Assembly (NCBI GenBank): GCA_031553765.1
Contig: JAVBKY010000002.1
Location: 1-64,000 of the forward strand
DNA length: 64,000 nucleotides
Reading direction: 5' to 3'
Origin: JAITMY01 sp031553765
Lineage (GTDB): Bacteria > Bacteroidota > Bacteroidia > Bacteroidales > UBA932
The notes beneath the pieces are model-generated. The model was not told where the DNA came from. It searched no databases and saw only the letters and a list, made by a program, of their open reading frames with translations. The position numbers and the translations under genes were made by a program. Shown piece after piece: positions 42,550-52,176 of this stretch (positions are counted from its first letter, which is position 1; each line of letters starts with the position of its first letter).

Positions 42550-44589
42550 TTACCTTAATATTGCCTCTGCCCTATTGATGAGCTGACTGGGGTGATAGTT
42601 GTCTACATTATTCGCAGCATTATCTTGCATTCGCATAACATTCTCAAGCGAATACTCGGCAGCCTCATCTGCTGTTAGGAACTTGAATGTGCCGGGATCT
42701 GCGGTGTTGTTGCCGCGCGTGCTTGTGTTATTTGCTCCTGCTCCTGTAGAGCCATATTCACGATACTTGTATATTTGGGTACCCCATGTTTCCCAACCTT
42801 TAGCCTTAATAACACCGGTCATGCTTGTATTAATGAACGCCACGTGCGCATTATCTTTCCATGGTCTGCCCAGCGAGAAGCTGCCCGCAGGTGCACTGCC
42901 TTCAATGCAGCAGCTATTGAATACGTAGTTGAATTTTCCCTTTGCGCCCGATGCCGCGGTTACGTGTCCGCTGGCACCACGACAGTACAGCGTGCAGCCG
43001 TCAAAGTAGTCTACCCCATTGCCAAAAATAAAGTCAACCGCTCCTGCAATGTAGCAATTTTTGTAGTAGCGTCGGCCATCGCCGTGGGTATATTGCGTAT
43101 CCTGATAGCCTAAGAATTTGCAGTTAACAAACACCATCTTGTCCTTATTTACGCGTATTGCCACGGCCTGCCCCGCACCGTTACCGGCGGAGTTTTCAAT
43201 GGTCAAATTTTCGGCATAAAACAGCTCGGCCTCAACGTGTAGTGTAGCGGAGTTCATTGTACCAATTTCGGTTCCCTGTGTGCATTTTGGTGCATCGGCA
43301 GGACATGTATTTGGCGCTGCTGCGTTGAAGCGGATAATGGTGTTATCCATACTTTCGCCCACTAGAATTACGTTTTTCTTGGTACTCGGTAGCAACAGCC
43401 ACTCTGTATATACGCCATCTCTTATCAGCACAACCGTGGGAGTGCTGCTGTTATCGGGGATGGCTGCAAACGCGGCCTTGATGGTGGTGTGTGTGCCGCT
43501 ACCATCTTTTGCCACAATAATGTGGAAGGGGCTGTACTGCTTTGCCGGCTTGTACAAGCGCGCCGAGGCACCCTCGCTATTGGTTGCAACAATGCTAAAC
43601 CCACGCGTGGCGGAACTTACGGTAAACACATAGGCTTCGGCGTATTTTACACCTTGTGCTGCTTTACTTTGTAGCAATACCGAATCGCCTGCTGCACGAT
43701 GCTCGTAGTAGCTGATATTGGTCAATCCTGCCGCAGAAAACACCTCTACCTGCAGGGTAGTTTTGGATGCCATAGAGAGTGATGCCTTGATGGTATCACG
43801 CACGGAGAGCAAATTTATTTGCGGAAGAATAATATTTTTGTCGGTAATTCTTACGGGTTGATCCACATTTTTCACATGACCCTTACCATTCACAATGGCT
43901 ATTTTTATGGCAACTGTATATGGTGTACAAGTTGAAGTATATGTACAAACCTCCTGTACACCTGTTCGCACCGTAAAGTTTTTAGTATGCAGTAGCGTTT
44001 CGCTAATTTGTAAGCCACGTTGTTCTACCAAATAGTATTTAATGGCGCTCACACCTGCGTCGGATTTTGCACGCACTTCAATGGGTAGTGTATCCACCAC
44101 TGCAAGCGTCAACACAGCGGTGTCTTGCGCAGGGATAAGTATAACTTCTGGTTCCCAACGTATGTAGTCAACAACTTTCAAGCGTACTATCTTTTCGGCA
44201 ACACGTCCCTCAACATCTGTACACACCACTTTGAATCCCGCCATAAACTCTTTATAGTCCAAATCAACGCTTATGCTGTACTCGCATGAATCGGGAAATT
44301 CCGTAACGGTACCGTAGTCCAACAAGTCATCATAAATATCCACGATATAATACTTCACCTCTGCGAGGCTATTAGGCGCTGCTATAATACGTCCCGTTAT
44401 AGTGGGCAAGGGTACCTGAAACACGTCAACGTACAACGAGTCGTCACTCATCTCAATGCTGATGACATTCATAGGTATGGGAGACTTCTGTTCCAACTCC
44501 TTATCCTCGCTACAAGCGCTAAATAAAGTAAACCCTAAGGCTGCAACGGCAAGCATAAGAAACCAAATAGTTTTTTGCGTATTTTTCAT
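42550..44589 (-). CDS. Lipoprotein pectin methylesterase (CE8)
   Basis: This 679-residue lipoprotein has a lipobox (LGFTLFSAC, Cys26). Residues 30-360 are strand-rich, Ig-like modules with no clear family. The C-terminal CE8 domain begins near residue 355 (HIIVAKDGSGTHTTIKAAFA) and shows YQDTQYTHGDGRRYYKN, AGAVDFIFGNGVDYFDGC and LGRPWKDNAHV, containing the catalytic Asp pair and the Arg-Trp substrate residues. It is a second methylesterase beside the larger T9SS-secreted one. Being lipid-anchored, it would act at the cell surface, where the PL1 lyases are also lipid-anchored. It ends 60 bp before the start codon of that larger gene. Confidence 0.9.
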   Translation of the reverse strand: MKNTQKTIWFLMLAVAALGFTLFSACSEDKELEQKSPIPMNVISIEMSDDSLYVDVFQVPLPTITGRIIAAPNSLAEVKYYIVDIYDDLLDYGTVTEFPDSCEYSISVDLDYKEFMAGFKVVCTDVEGRVAEKIVRLKVVDYIRWEPEVILIPAQDTAVLTLAVVDTLPIEVRAKSDAGVSAIKYYLVEQRGLQISETLLHTKNFTVRTGVQEVCTYTSTCTPYTVAIKIAIVNGKGHVKNVDQPVRITDKNIILPQINLLSVRDTIKASLSMASKTTLQVEVFSAAGLTNISYYEHRAAGDSVLLQSKAAQGVKYAEAYVFTVSSATRGFSIVATNSEGASARLYKPAKQYSPFHIIVAKDGSGTHTTIKAAFAAIPDNSSTPTVVLIRDGVYTEWLLLPSTKKNVILVGESMDNTIIRFNAAAPNTCPADAPKCTQGTEIGTMNSATLHVEAELFYAENLTIENSAGNGAGQAVAIRVNKDKMVFVNCKFLGYQDTQYTHGDGRRYYKNCYIAGAVDFIFGNGVDYFDGCTLYCRGASGHVTAASGAKGKFNYVFNSCCIEGSAPAGSFSLGRPWKDNAHVAFINTSMTGVIKAKGWETWGTQIYKYREYGSTGAGANNTSTRGNNTADPGTFKFLTADEAAEYSLENVMRMQDNAANNVDNYHPSQLINRAEAILR

Positions 44590-44610
44590 TTTTATCTTTC
44601 TTTTTAAGAA

Positions 44611-47076
44611 CTATAAAGGACTAAGCACGTATGTTTCTCCCGCTTTTGTATCCAGTTCAAATACGGGAATATCTATTTGCGCATTGATGCTTAACCTTGC
44701 CTGTGGCGAAATAAGCGGCTTGCGAATTTGTTGCGCTTCGAAAAACGGATTATTGGCAGCCGATGTGTTTTCTACTTTTCGCAGCGATTGTTCGGCATAC
44801 TGCAGGGGGGTTGCTGAGCGCAATCGCAGCTTACCTCCCACCGTAGATTTTATGGTCAGCTTATCTATCTTGCCGTTCATCCATGTCATTTCTACAACTT
44901 CAAATCCTCCGCGGCAACGCAGGCCTTTTAGCGTGCCCGAAGCCCATACATCGGGCAGGGCGGGCAGCAAGTGAATGGCTCCGGTATGGCTTTGTACCAG
45001 CATTTCGGCAATGCCTGCGGTGCAACCGAAATTGCCGTCAATTTGGAAGGGAGGATGAGCATCAAACAGGTTGGGATAGGTACCGCCATTCTGCCCTTTT
45101 TCCTCCGTGGTGGGTTTTATTTGATCGGTTATTAGCTTGTAGGCATGATTGCCGTCGAGCAGGCGTGCCCACAGGCATACCTTCCAGCCCATGCTCCAGC
45201 CTGTAGAGGCATCACCACGCTGAATAAGGCTATTTTTTGCAGCGTCAAACAGCAGTGGCGAGTTGTATAACGAAATTTGGTAACCGGGGTACAAGCCCCA
45301 CAGGTGCGACACGTGGCGGTGATGATCTTTAGGGTTGTCCCAATCTTCCATCCACTCCTGTAGCTGGCTGTACTGGCCTACCTGCATGGGGGCTAAGCGG
45401 GCTGCCATGCTTTGCAATTCTGCAACGAATACGCTATCGATTTTTAACTTTTTTGCTGCGCTAATGGTATTGCTTAGCAGGTCAAACACCATTTGGTTGT
45501 CCATGGTGCAACCTGGGTACAGGGCCGCATTTTGCTTTTTGTAAATAGCAGGAATATTTTCGGGCGAATACGATGGCGCGACTACCATCCAGCCGTTTTT
45601 GGGTTCTTGTACCAAAAAGTCTACATAGAATTCTGACGCTCCTTTCATGAGGGGGTAGACTTCGGTAAGGTATTTTTCATCGCCTGAGAAAAGATATCTA
45701 TCCCACAGGTGCTGGCAAAACCATGCATTGCAGGTGGGCCATACGCCGTAGCGCGCTCCGTCAACGGCACCTGTCATGCGCCAAATATCGGTGTTATGGT
45801 GCAACGCCCAGCCGCGACAGCCGTACATTTCCGCGGTTGCTTTACCTGTTTCGGCCACGTCTTTTACCAGCTGTAAAAATGGTTCGTGCATTTCGGGCAA
45901 GTTAGTTATTTCGGCCGGCCAGTAGTTCATTTCTACGTTGATGTCGGTAGTATATTTGCCATCCCACGGCGCGCGCAGCTGGTAGTTCCAAATGCCTTGC
46001 AGGTTGGCAGCCTGCCCACCGGGCTGTGAGCTGCATATTAAAAGGTATCGCCCAAACTGAAAGTATAGCGCTGAGAGTTGCGGGTCGAAGGTGGAGGCAA
46101 ACTCGGTTACGCGCTGGTCGGTGGGCTTCTGAGCCTGCTCGTTGGAGCCTAAGTTGAGGTCAACTCTGTCAAAGTATTTACGGTAGGTGGCTGTGTGCTC
46201 TACCTGCATTTTATCGTAGGATTTCTTTCCGGCGGCAACCATGTACTTTTCGGCGCTTTGTAGGGCATTGCCTGAAACATCTTTGTAGGAAATGAAGTTG
46301 GTGCCCACGGAGATGTATATGGTTACGGCATTGGCACCCGATACGGCAATAGCGCTATCGGCTACGGCTTGCTGCTTTCCACCTTCGTTGACAATTTTTA
46401 CCAGCGTGGTAAATTTCACTTTTCCTTCTATGCCTTCATGGGTTGATGTTGTGGCATCCATACGCAGCATTTTTTTGTACACGGAAACGTCTGCGTTTTT
46501 ATAGGGTGTTGAAAATTTCGCTTCAAAAGAAATCGCGTTTTTTTGCGATGCGGTCAGCCGCACCACCACCAGCTGGTCGGGGAAGGAGGTAAATGTTTCG
46601 CGCTTGTAGCGCACGCCATCCACTTCGTAGGTGGTGGTTGATATCGCGCGCTGAATATCCAAATCGCGATAGTAAGTTTTATAGCTTTGATGCCCGTCAA
46701 AGTTCAGGTGCAGGCTGCCTACTGTTTGGTATGGCATGCCTTGACCTGTGGTGGAGCAAATGGTTTTTCCGCACAGCTCCTGCGCCTCGAGATATTTCCC
46801 TTCAAACAGCAGGTTGCGTATTTCGGGCAGCGCATCTTTTGCCAGCGGGTTGGTATTATTGTAAGGCCCCCCACCCCAAATGGTTTCTTCGTTGAGCTGT
46901 ATGCGCTCATTTGCAGGATCGCCAAATACCATAGCGCCCAACCTGCCATTACCCAACGGAAGGGCTTCAACCCAAAGGCTTGCAGGCTGGTTGTACCACA
47001 GCGTATAGCTGCTTTTTTTCTGAGCATGCGCCGAGGCGAATAGAAAAATAAAAAGTATGAGTAGATTTTTTTTCAT
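44611..47076 (-). CDS. GH95 alpha-L-fucosidase/galactosidase
   Basis: The ATG at 47074-47076 (MKKNLLILFIFLFASAHAQ) begins a signal peptide; the frame extends 39 codons upstream without similarity. The 821-residue enzyme shows the GH95 layout: LPLGNGRLGAMVFGDP then NEETIWGGGPYNNTN, the (alpha/alpha)6 core with QGIWNYQLRAPWDGKYTTD, ALHHNTDIWRMTG (Asn and Asp active-site residues) and YSPENIPA, and LFDAHPPFQIDGNFGCTAGI near the end. GH95 enzymes cleave alpha-1,2-linked L-fucose or L-galactose from side chains of xyloglucan or rhamnogalacturonan II. It follows the hairpins at 47112-47180. Confidence 0.9.
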   Translation of the reverse strand: MKKNLLILFIFLFASAHAQKKSSYTLWYNQPASLWVEALPLGNGRLGAMVFGDPANERIQLNEETIWGGGPYNNTNPLAKDALPEIRNLLFEGKYLEAQELCGKTICSTTGQGMPYQTVGSLHLNFDGHQSYKTYYRDLDIQRAISTTTYEVDGVRYKRETFTSFPDQLVVVRLTASQKNAISFEAKFSTPYKNADVSVYKKMLRMDATTSTHEGIEGKVKFTTLVKIVNEGGKQQAVADSAIAVSGANAVTIYISVGTNFISYKDVSGNALQSAEKYMVAAGKKSYDKMQVEHTATYRKYFDRVDLNLGSNEQAQKPTDQRVTEFASTFDPQLSALYFQFGRYLLICSSQPGGQAANLQGIWNYQLRAPWDGKYTTDINVEMNYWPAEITNLPEMHEPFLQLVKDVAETGKATAEMYGCRGWALHHNTDIWRMTGAVDGARYGVWPTCNAWFCQHLWDRYLFSGDEKYLTEVYPLMKGASEFYVDFLVQEPKNGWMVVAPSYSPENIPAIYKKQNAALYPGCTMDNQMVFDLLSNTISAAKKLKIDSVFVAELQSMAARLAPMQVGQYSQLQEWMEDWDNPKDHHRHVSHLWGLYPGYQISLYNSPLLFDAAKNSLIQRGDASTGWSMGWKVCLWARLLDGNHAYKLITDQIKPTTEEKGQNGGTYPNLFDAHPPFQIDGNFGCTAGIAEMLVQSHTGAIHLLPALPDVWASGTLKGLRCRGGFEVVEMTWMNGKIDKLTIKSTVGGKLRLRSATPLQYAEQSLRKVENTSAANNPFFEAQQIRKPLISPQARLSINAQIDIPVFELDTKAGETYVLSPL

Positions 47077-47111
47077 TGTATAGTTTTTTTGACATGGTTG
47101 AAGCACTAATA

Positions 47112-47180
47112 AAAAGTGGGATTGATAATTTATGCAAATCAACCCCACTTTTAGTTCTGCGATTGAAAATACTATCGCAG
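47112..47180. terminator. Two tandem hairpins between the PL1 and GH95 genes
   Basis: AAAAGTGGG (47112-47120) pairs with CCCACTTTT (47144-47152); the stem extends inward over ATTGAT with one mismatch. Next to it, CTGCGAT (47157-47163) pairs with ATCGCAG (47174-47180). Both lie within 85 bp past the stop of the first pectate lyase gene on the minus strand. They probably end or attenuate transcription from the SusCD-lyase block before the GH95 gene. Confidence 0.65.
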
Positions 47181-47196
47181 TATGCATAGCCAACCA

Positions 47197-49659
47197 CTAC
47201 TGCTTTTGTTGCGCTACTGTAATCTCCTGTACCAGGGAATTTATATACACCTCAATATTTGTGTAAACGGAACTCAGGTCTTTTCCATTGGCATTAGCTA
47301 CGTTCGGATTCAAGCCGTTGGCTATTTCCCATGCGTCGGGCATGCCATCATTGTCGGTATCTAGAGGCATAGGATAGGTTTCGTAGGTAGGCCAACCACC
47401 CACATCGGTTTGCGTATCAATTAGGCCTATTTTTGTCGTTCCATTTGATGCTCTATTAACAGTAGGTAGGCCATTGCGTGTTTCGTTGGTAACACGCGCA
47501 TCAACCGCATCGCGCCTGTAACTGGCGCCGCCATGGTCAAGAACCCTTTCAAAGGCAACCTCGGCCGTATGCGTTGTGGCTTGTGGCACGGTAACTGCTG
47601 CTGATAGCTTAATGTTGGCAATATTGCCACCCGGCAGCGGGCTACCCGATGATGCGTTGGGTTGCAGGCCAAGCCAGTTATCGGCTGTAGCGGGCGCACT
47701 ACCATAAACATAGTTACCGGCCAGCCAGAATTTTCCCCATACGTTTCCTGTTTGTTGGTCAGCCTGCGTTTGGTCTTGCCCGTTGGGAGAAAATATGCGG
47801 TACTGCATAGAGCCGGAGCCTGTTGCTTTTCCCGGCTTGTAATAGTTGTTTATGAAATTATAAACTCCGCCCTCACCTGCATAGCCGCTATTGCCGCCCC
47901 AGTTATATACCACGTTATTTCTGAAATCGCATTTTTCCAGGCTCTCCTGCTTTGAGAAGCGGGAGCCGCAAAAGCGGGGATTGCGGCTATCGTGGTGCGC
48001 GAGCAAGTTATGATGGAATGAGGCACCTTTACCACCCCAAATTCCGCCATATCCGTGCGTTCCCTTTGCATGCACGGATACGCGCAAGCTTTCCGACAGA
48101 ATGCACCACTGCATGGTAAAGTTGGTGTTATCGTAAAACGAGGAACACTCGTCGGTACTCCAGCTCATGGAGCAATGGTCAATGATAATATTGCTCTGAT
48201 TTCGTCCCCAAAAAGCATCATCCTCCGTGCCTTTTTCGTCGCCCATGCGGAAGCGCAGGTAGCGTACAATTACGTTACTTGCATTCACCGTCATAGAGTA
48301 ATTTTTTATACAAATCCCGTCGCCGGGCGCAGTTTGTCCGGCAATGGTAAGATTGCTACCCGTTACTTGCAACGTTTTTGTAAGCGCTATTATTCCTGAG
48401 ACCTTAAATATTACAATGCGATTTGACTGGCTCACGGCATCGCGCAGGCTACCTGTTCCGGCATCGTTAAGGTTGGTTACATAGTAAATGCTACCTCCAC
48501 GACCGCCCGTTGTGGTACTTGCCGCAAATCCGTCGGCACCGGGAAAGGCTACGTTTTCATCGGCAACAGGCACCTCATTGTAGCGATCCACCTGCAACTC
48601 GCCTTTGCTGTACTTGCCTGTAACATCGTAAGCTTCAACAACAATGCGCTCTAAACCGGCGAATGCCGTGGGCACCAACTCCAGTATTTCGCGAGTAAAA
48701 TCTTTACTATTGGCAAAGCTGGTAATTTCGGCCAGCTGATATTCGGTATCGTAATTTACACGCGATAGCACCAACTTTTGCAAACCTGTGGACGATGTAA
48801 CACGAAACTGCACGTAAGGTTTTATTGCCGCAGCGTTGCCGTTTACACGCAACGGTGAGCCGGAAAGAAATTTCACGTTGGGTGCTGCATTCAAATCCAA
48901 CGCAGCTACTACAGGTAAATCCAACATGGTTATCTCATCTCCATTGGTGGCGTAGACTCGCAATCCTACCACATCCACCGAGTAAGCAACACTCTCAAAA
49001 CAGGCATCATAGTCAACACCCGCAGTAAAGGAAGTCACAGAGTTGCCATGCTGCTGTGCAATGGTGGTGGAGCCACTTTTTTTAAGCAAAAACAGCTTCA
49101 CAGTATCCATAACGCCCGATACGGTAAAGCATGGCGTGGGCTTTGTAGCATTAGGGTCGGTATTAACCTTAAGCGTATCTCCTGTTACGTTGGTAAAGCG
49201 AATTTGCGGAGCAAAAGCGGCAGGGTCAACAAATTTATACACCAGCTGCTTTTGTACATAATTTTCATCCTCATCTTCTGCGGCAATGCGCAACGCTACT
49301 ACATCGGGGAGATTGAGCCCCAGCTCAACCGGGCTTAGCGTATCGCGATATACCGTAGCCACCTCGAAGCTACTTCGCGATTTTATTAATGCAGCACTTT
49401 TATCCTGCTTTACGCGAAAAAGTGTGAGCGTGGCAAGCGCCTTTTCAGAGCGCACCTCCACTATAACCGAGGGCAGGTTGAGAGTATTTACAAGCAGCGT
49501 ATCGGTGGTGTTACCCTCAAAAGATATTACAATACCCGCGTCTTCACCTTCTTCCGGCTCCTCTATTGGCGGCTCCGGAGTAGAAATTTCGATAGTATTG
49601 TCCTTGCACGACAGTAAAAGGACGGCAAATAAAAGCAGGAATATTAGGCTTCTTTTCAT
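47197..49659 (-). CDS. PL1 pectate lyase lipoprotein (first of three)
   Basis: This 820-residue lipoprotein (LLLFAVLLLSC, Cys18) has Ig-like N-terminal modules up to about residue 375 and a PL1 beta-helix lyase domain: FPGADGFAAS, RGGSIYYVTNLND, LTIAGQTAPGDGICI, YLRFRMGDE, DHCSMSWSTDECSS and NPRFCGSRF. These are signatures of the lyases that cut polygalacturonate by beta-elimination. The C-terminus has LDTDNDGMPDAWEIANGLNP, an acidic calcium-binding-like repeat, before a short tail. Paralogous genes follow upstream in tandem. It would act at the outer surface, producing unsaturated oligomers for SusCD. Confidence 0.9.
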   Translation of the reverse strand: MKRSLIFLLLFAVLLLSCKDNTIEISTPEPPIEEPEEGEDAGIVISFEGNTTDTLLVNTLNLPSVIVEVRSEKALATLTLFRVKQDKSAALIKSRSSFEVATVYRDTLSPVELGLNLPDVVALRIAAEDEDENYVQKQLVYKFVDPAAFAPQIRFTNVTGDTLKVNTDPNATKPTPCFTVSGVMDTVKLFLLKKSGSTTIAQQHGNSVTSFTAGVDYDACFESVAYSVDVVGLRVYATNGDEITMLDLPVVAALDLNAAPNVKFLSGSPLRVNGNAAAIKPYVQFRVTSSTGLQKLVLSRVNYDTEYQLAEITSFANSKDFTREILELVPTAFAGLERIVVEAYDVTGKYSKGELQVDRYNEVPVADENVAFPGADGFAASTTTGGRGGSIYYVTNLNDAGTGSLRDAVSQSNRIVIFKVSGIIALTKTLQVTGSNLTIAGQTAPGDGICIKNYSMTVNASNVIVRYLRFRMGDEKGTEDDAFWGRNQSNIIIDHCSMSWSTDECSSFYDNTNFTMQWCILSESLRVSVHAKGTHGYGGIWGGKGASFHHNLLAHHDSRNPRFCGSRFSKQESLEKCDFRNNVVYNWGGNSGYAGEGGVYNFINNYYKPGKATGSGSMQYRIFSPNGQDQTQADQQTGNVWGKFWLAGNYVYGSAPATADNWLGLQPNASSGSPLPGGNIANIKLSAAVTVPQATTHTAEVAFERVLDHGGASYRRDAVDARVTNETRNGLPTVNRASNGTTKIGLIDTQTDVGGWPTYETYPMPLDTDNDGMPDAWEIANGLNPNVANANGKDLSSVYTNIEVYINSLVQEITVAQQKQ

Positions 49660-49671
49660 AACGAATATACT

Positions 49672-52143
49672 TTATTGCTCACGCTGTTTATCAGTAATTT
49701 CAACTACTATTGAGCTTAGGTAAACTTCAAGGTTGGTGTAAACGCTGCTCAGCGTTTTTGTATTTCTATCGCTCGCATCATTTGGGTTGAGTCCGTTTAG
49801 CACTTCCCATGCGTCGGGCATGCCATCGTTGTCACTATCCAGTGGAGCGGGAAGGCTCTCCAAGTTGCACCATCCGCCAACATCCGTTTGCGAATCGATT
49901 AATCCGGCCTTGGTTCCGCCATTGCCCGAAGCCCTTACGGGAGCCTCACGGTTGCGCACCTCTTTTAGCACACGCGTATCAATAACATCGCGCCTAAAGC
50001 TTGCACCAACGTGATCCAGAATCAGCGCATAGGCTTTTTGGGCCGTATGCGTAAGTATGGTACCCTTGTTAAACTCCGTGGTTGATTTCACCTTGGCCGG
50101 ATTTGCAATTTTTGCGTTGGGATGTACCCCTTGCCAGTTATCGTTGGTTACTGTTGTGTTTACCGTACCATCGGCCTTCATCATTACGTTGCCTGCCACG
50201 TAAAACACTCCGTGTGTGCCAGTGGGCTGACCGGTAGCATGGTCAATGGTTTGGTCGGGGTCGGGCGCCATAATGCGCGTATTATTGGCGCTTGATGGTG
50301 TTGGTTGGTAGTAGTTATTTACCATGTTGTAGCTACCGCCTTCACCTCCATAGCCGCTGTTACCTCCCCAGTTGTAGATAACATTGTTACGAAAATCTAC
50401 CAAGCCATCGGCTCGGTTGCCCGAGCGGGTGTAAGCTCCAAAGCGCGGATTGCGGCTATCGTGATGCGCCAAAATGTTGTGATGGAATGATGCCCGCATA
50501 CCGCCCCATATGGCGGCGTACCCGTGTGAGCCCTTTTCATGTTTGGACACGCGCAAACTTTCGGAAAGGATGCACCACTGCATGGTAAAATCGGTATTCT
50601 CATAAAACGATGAGCATTCATCTACACTCCAGCTCATGCTGCAATGGTCAAGTATGACGTTGGTTTGATAGCGCCCCCAAAAGGCATCGCTCTCCACATC
50701 GTTTATGTCACCCATACGGAATCGCATGTAGCGTACAATTACGTTGCTTGCATCCACTGTAACCTCATTTCCCTTGAGACAAATACCTTCTCCGGGTGCT
50801 GTTTGCCCGGCAATGGTAAGGTTTCCATTCTGAATTCGTAGTCGGCTACTCAACTCAATAATTCCTGACACTTTAAACACAATTGTTCTTGCTCCCGCTT
50901 GATTAATGGCATAGCGCAAGGTGCCTGCGGTATTGTCATCTTTTAAGCTGGTTACATAGTAAACTACGCCACCGCGTCCTCCGGTTGCATTTCGGCCAAA
51001 GCCATCAGCGCCGGGAAAGGCCGAGAGTTCATCGAGTAGCGGATCGGCAGAGAATTTTTCCACGGGTAAGGTGGCACGGGTGTACTTACCCGACTCGTCA
51101 TACGCCTCTACGTAAACGCCCTCAAGCCCTGTAAAGTATGTAGATGTGAGCTCTTTCACCTCGTAGGTAAAATCTTTTTTATTGGGAAATGATGTTATTT
51201 CGCCCAACTCATAATCGGAATCATAGTTGACCCGCCCAATCTTCAAGCTTGTTAATCCCGAACTTGAAGTTACCCTAAATTGCGCATACGGTTTTGTTGC
51301 CTTTGCATGCGTGTTAATGCGTAGCGCGCTGCCGGTAAGGAATCTTATGATGGGGGCAGCACTGAGGTCTAAGGCAACTTTGAGAGGCAAATCTAACGTG
51401 GCAGATTTGCCAAGTTTAGTGGTAGCATATACCCTCAATCCTACTACATCATCCGTGTAGGTGACATTTTCAAAACACGCAGCGTAATCCTGATCAACGC
51501 TAAATGTGGTAGTGGCATATCCATGCTGTTGGGCAACAATAGAGGCACCGCTTTTTTTCAATACATAGAGTTTAACGGAGTCAAGATTAGCAGAGGCTAT
51601 AGTAAAGCATGGCGTGAGCTTGGTTGCATTAGGGTCACTATTAACCTGGAGCGTATCGTCGGCTACGTTGGTAAAGTGAATTTGTGGAGCAAGGTATGCA
51701 GGGTCAACGTACTCAAATTCGAGCTGGCGCTGAAGAAAATTCTCATCCACATCCTCCACGGCAACGCGTAGGGCAGCTGCAGTTTGGTAGTCCAAGCCCA
51801 GCTGAGCCGCCGTAAAGCTACTGCGGTACACGTAAAGCGAGTCAAAAGAAATTACCTGTTTTATTAGTGACGTGCTCCTTTTTTCATCTCTACTAACCTT
51901 AAAAAAAGTAACGTTAGCTAACTCCTTATGCGCCTTAACTACTACCAACACGGTAGGTAGGCTAAGTGGGTTTATCTCCAAGGTATCATTTGAGCAAGCT
52001 ACAAATGAGATGCTAATATCAGCCTCTTCACCAGATTCCTCAACGGGATCCGTAATGGGACTACCTATTGAATCTCCAACTTGCTTTTCGTTACAAGAGA
52101 GAAATAGAGCAAGAACTAAAAGCAGTATAAAACTCTTTTTCAT
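49672..52143 (-). CDS. PL1 pectate lyase lipoprotein (second of three)
   Basis: The 823-residue product has a lipobox (MKKSFILLLVLALFLSC, Cys17) and the same architecture as its neighbours: Ig-like modules, then the PL1 domain with FPGADGFGRN, RGGVVYYVTSLKD, LTIAGQTAPGEGICL, YMRFRMGDI, DHCSMSWSVDECSS and NPRFGAYTR. A long stretch of its 3' end (49692-49827) is almost identical to that of the third copy (4 differences in 136 bases), far closer than most of the rest of the two genes, which suggests recent gene conversion. It should cut the same backbone; differences in the N-terminal modules may tune binding. Confidence 0.9.
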   Translation of the reverse strand: MKKSFILLLVLALFLSCNEKQVGDSIGSPITDPVEESGEEADISISFVACSNDTLEINPLSLPTVLVVVKAHKELANVTFFKVSRDEKRSTSLIKQVISFDSLYVYRSSFTAAQLGLDYQTAAALRVAVEDVDENFLQRQLEFEYVDPAYLAPQIHFTNVADDTLQVNSDPNATKLTPCFTIASANLDSVKLYVLKKSGASIVAQQHGYATTTFSVDQDYAACFENVTYTDDVVGLRVYATTKLGKSATLDLPLKVALDLSAAPIIRFLTGSALRINTHAKATKPYAQFRVTSSSGLTSLKIGRVNYDSDYELGEITSFPNKKDFTYEVKELTSTYFTGLEGVYVEAYDESGKYTRATLPVEKFSADPLLDELSAFPGADGFGRNATGGRGGVVYYVTSLKDDNTAGTLRYAINQAGARTIVFKVSGIIELSSRLRIQNGNLTIAGQTAPGEGICLKGNEVTVDASNVIVRYMRFRMGDINDVESDAFWGRYQTNVILDHCSMSWSVDECSSFYENTDFTMQWCILSESLRVSKHEKGSHGYAAIWGGMRASFHHNILAHHDSRNPRFGAYTRSGNRADGLVDFRNNVIYNWGGNSGYGGEGGSYNMVNNYYQPTPSSANNTRIMAPDPDQTIDHATGQPTGTHGVFYVAGNVMMKADGTVNTTVTNDNWQGVHPNAKIANPAKVKSTTEFNKGTILTHTAQKAYALILDHVGASFRRDVIDTRVLKEVRNREAPVRASGNGGTKAGLIDSQTDVGGWCNLESLPAPLDSDNDGMPDAWEVLNGLNPNDASDRNTKTLSSVYTNLEVYLSSIVVEITDKQREQ

Positions 52144-52176
52144 ATATAAACCTCTTTTATGCGCTACAGTAGACGT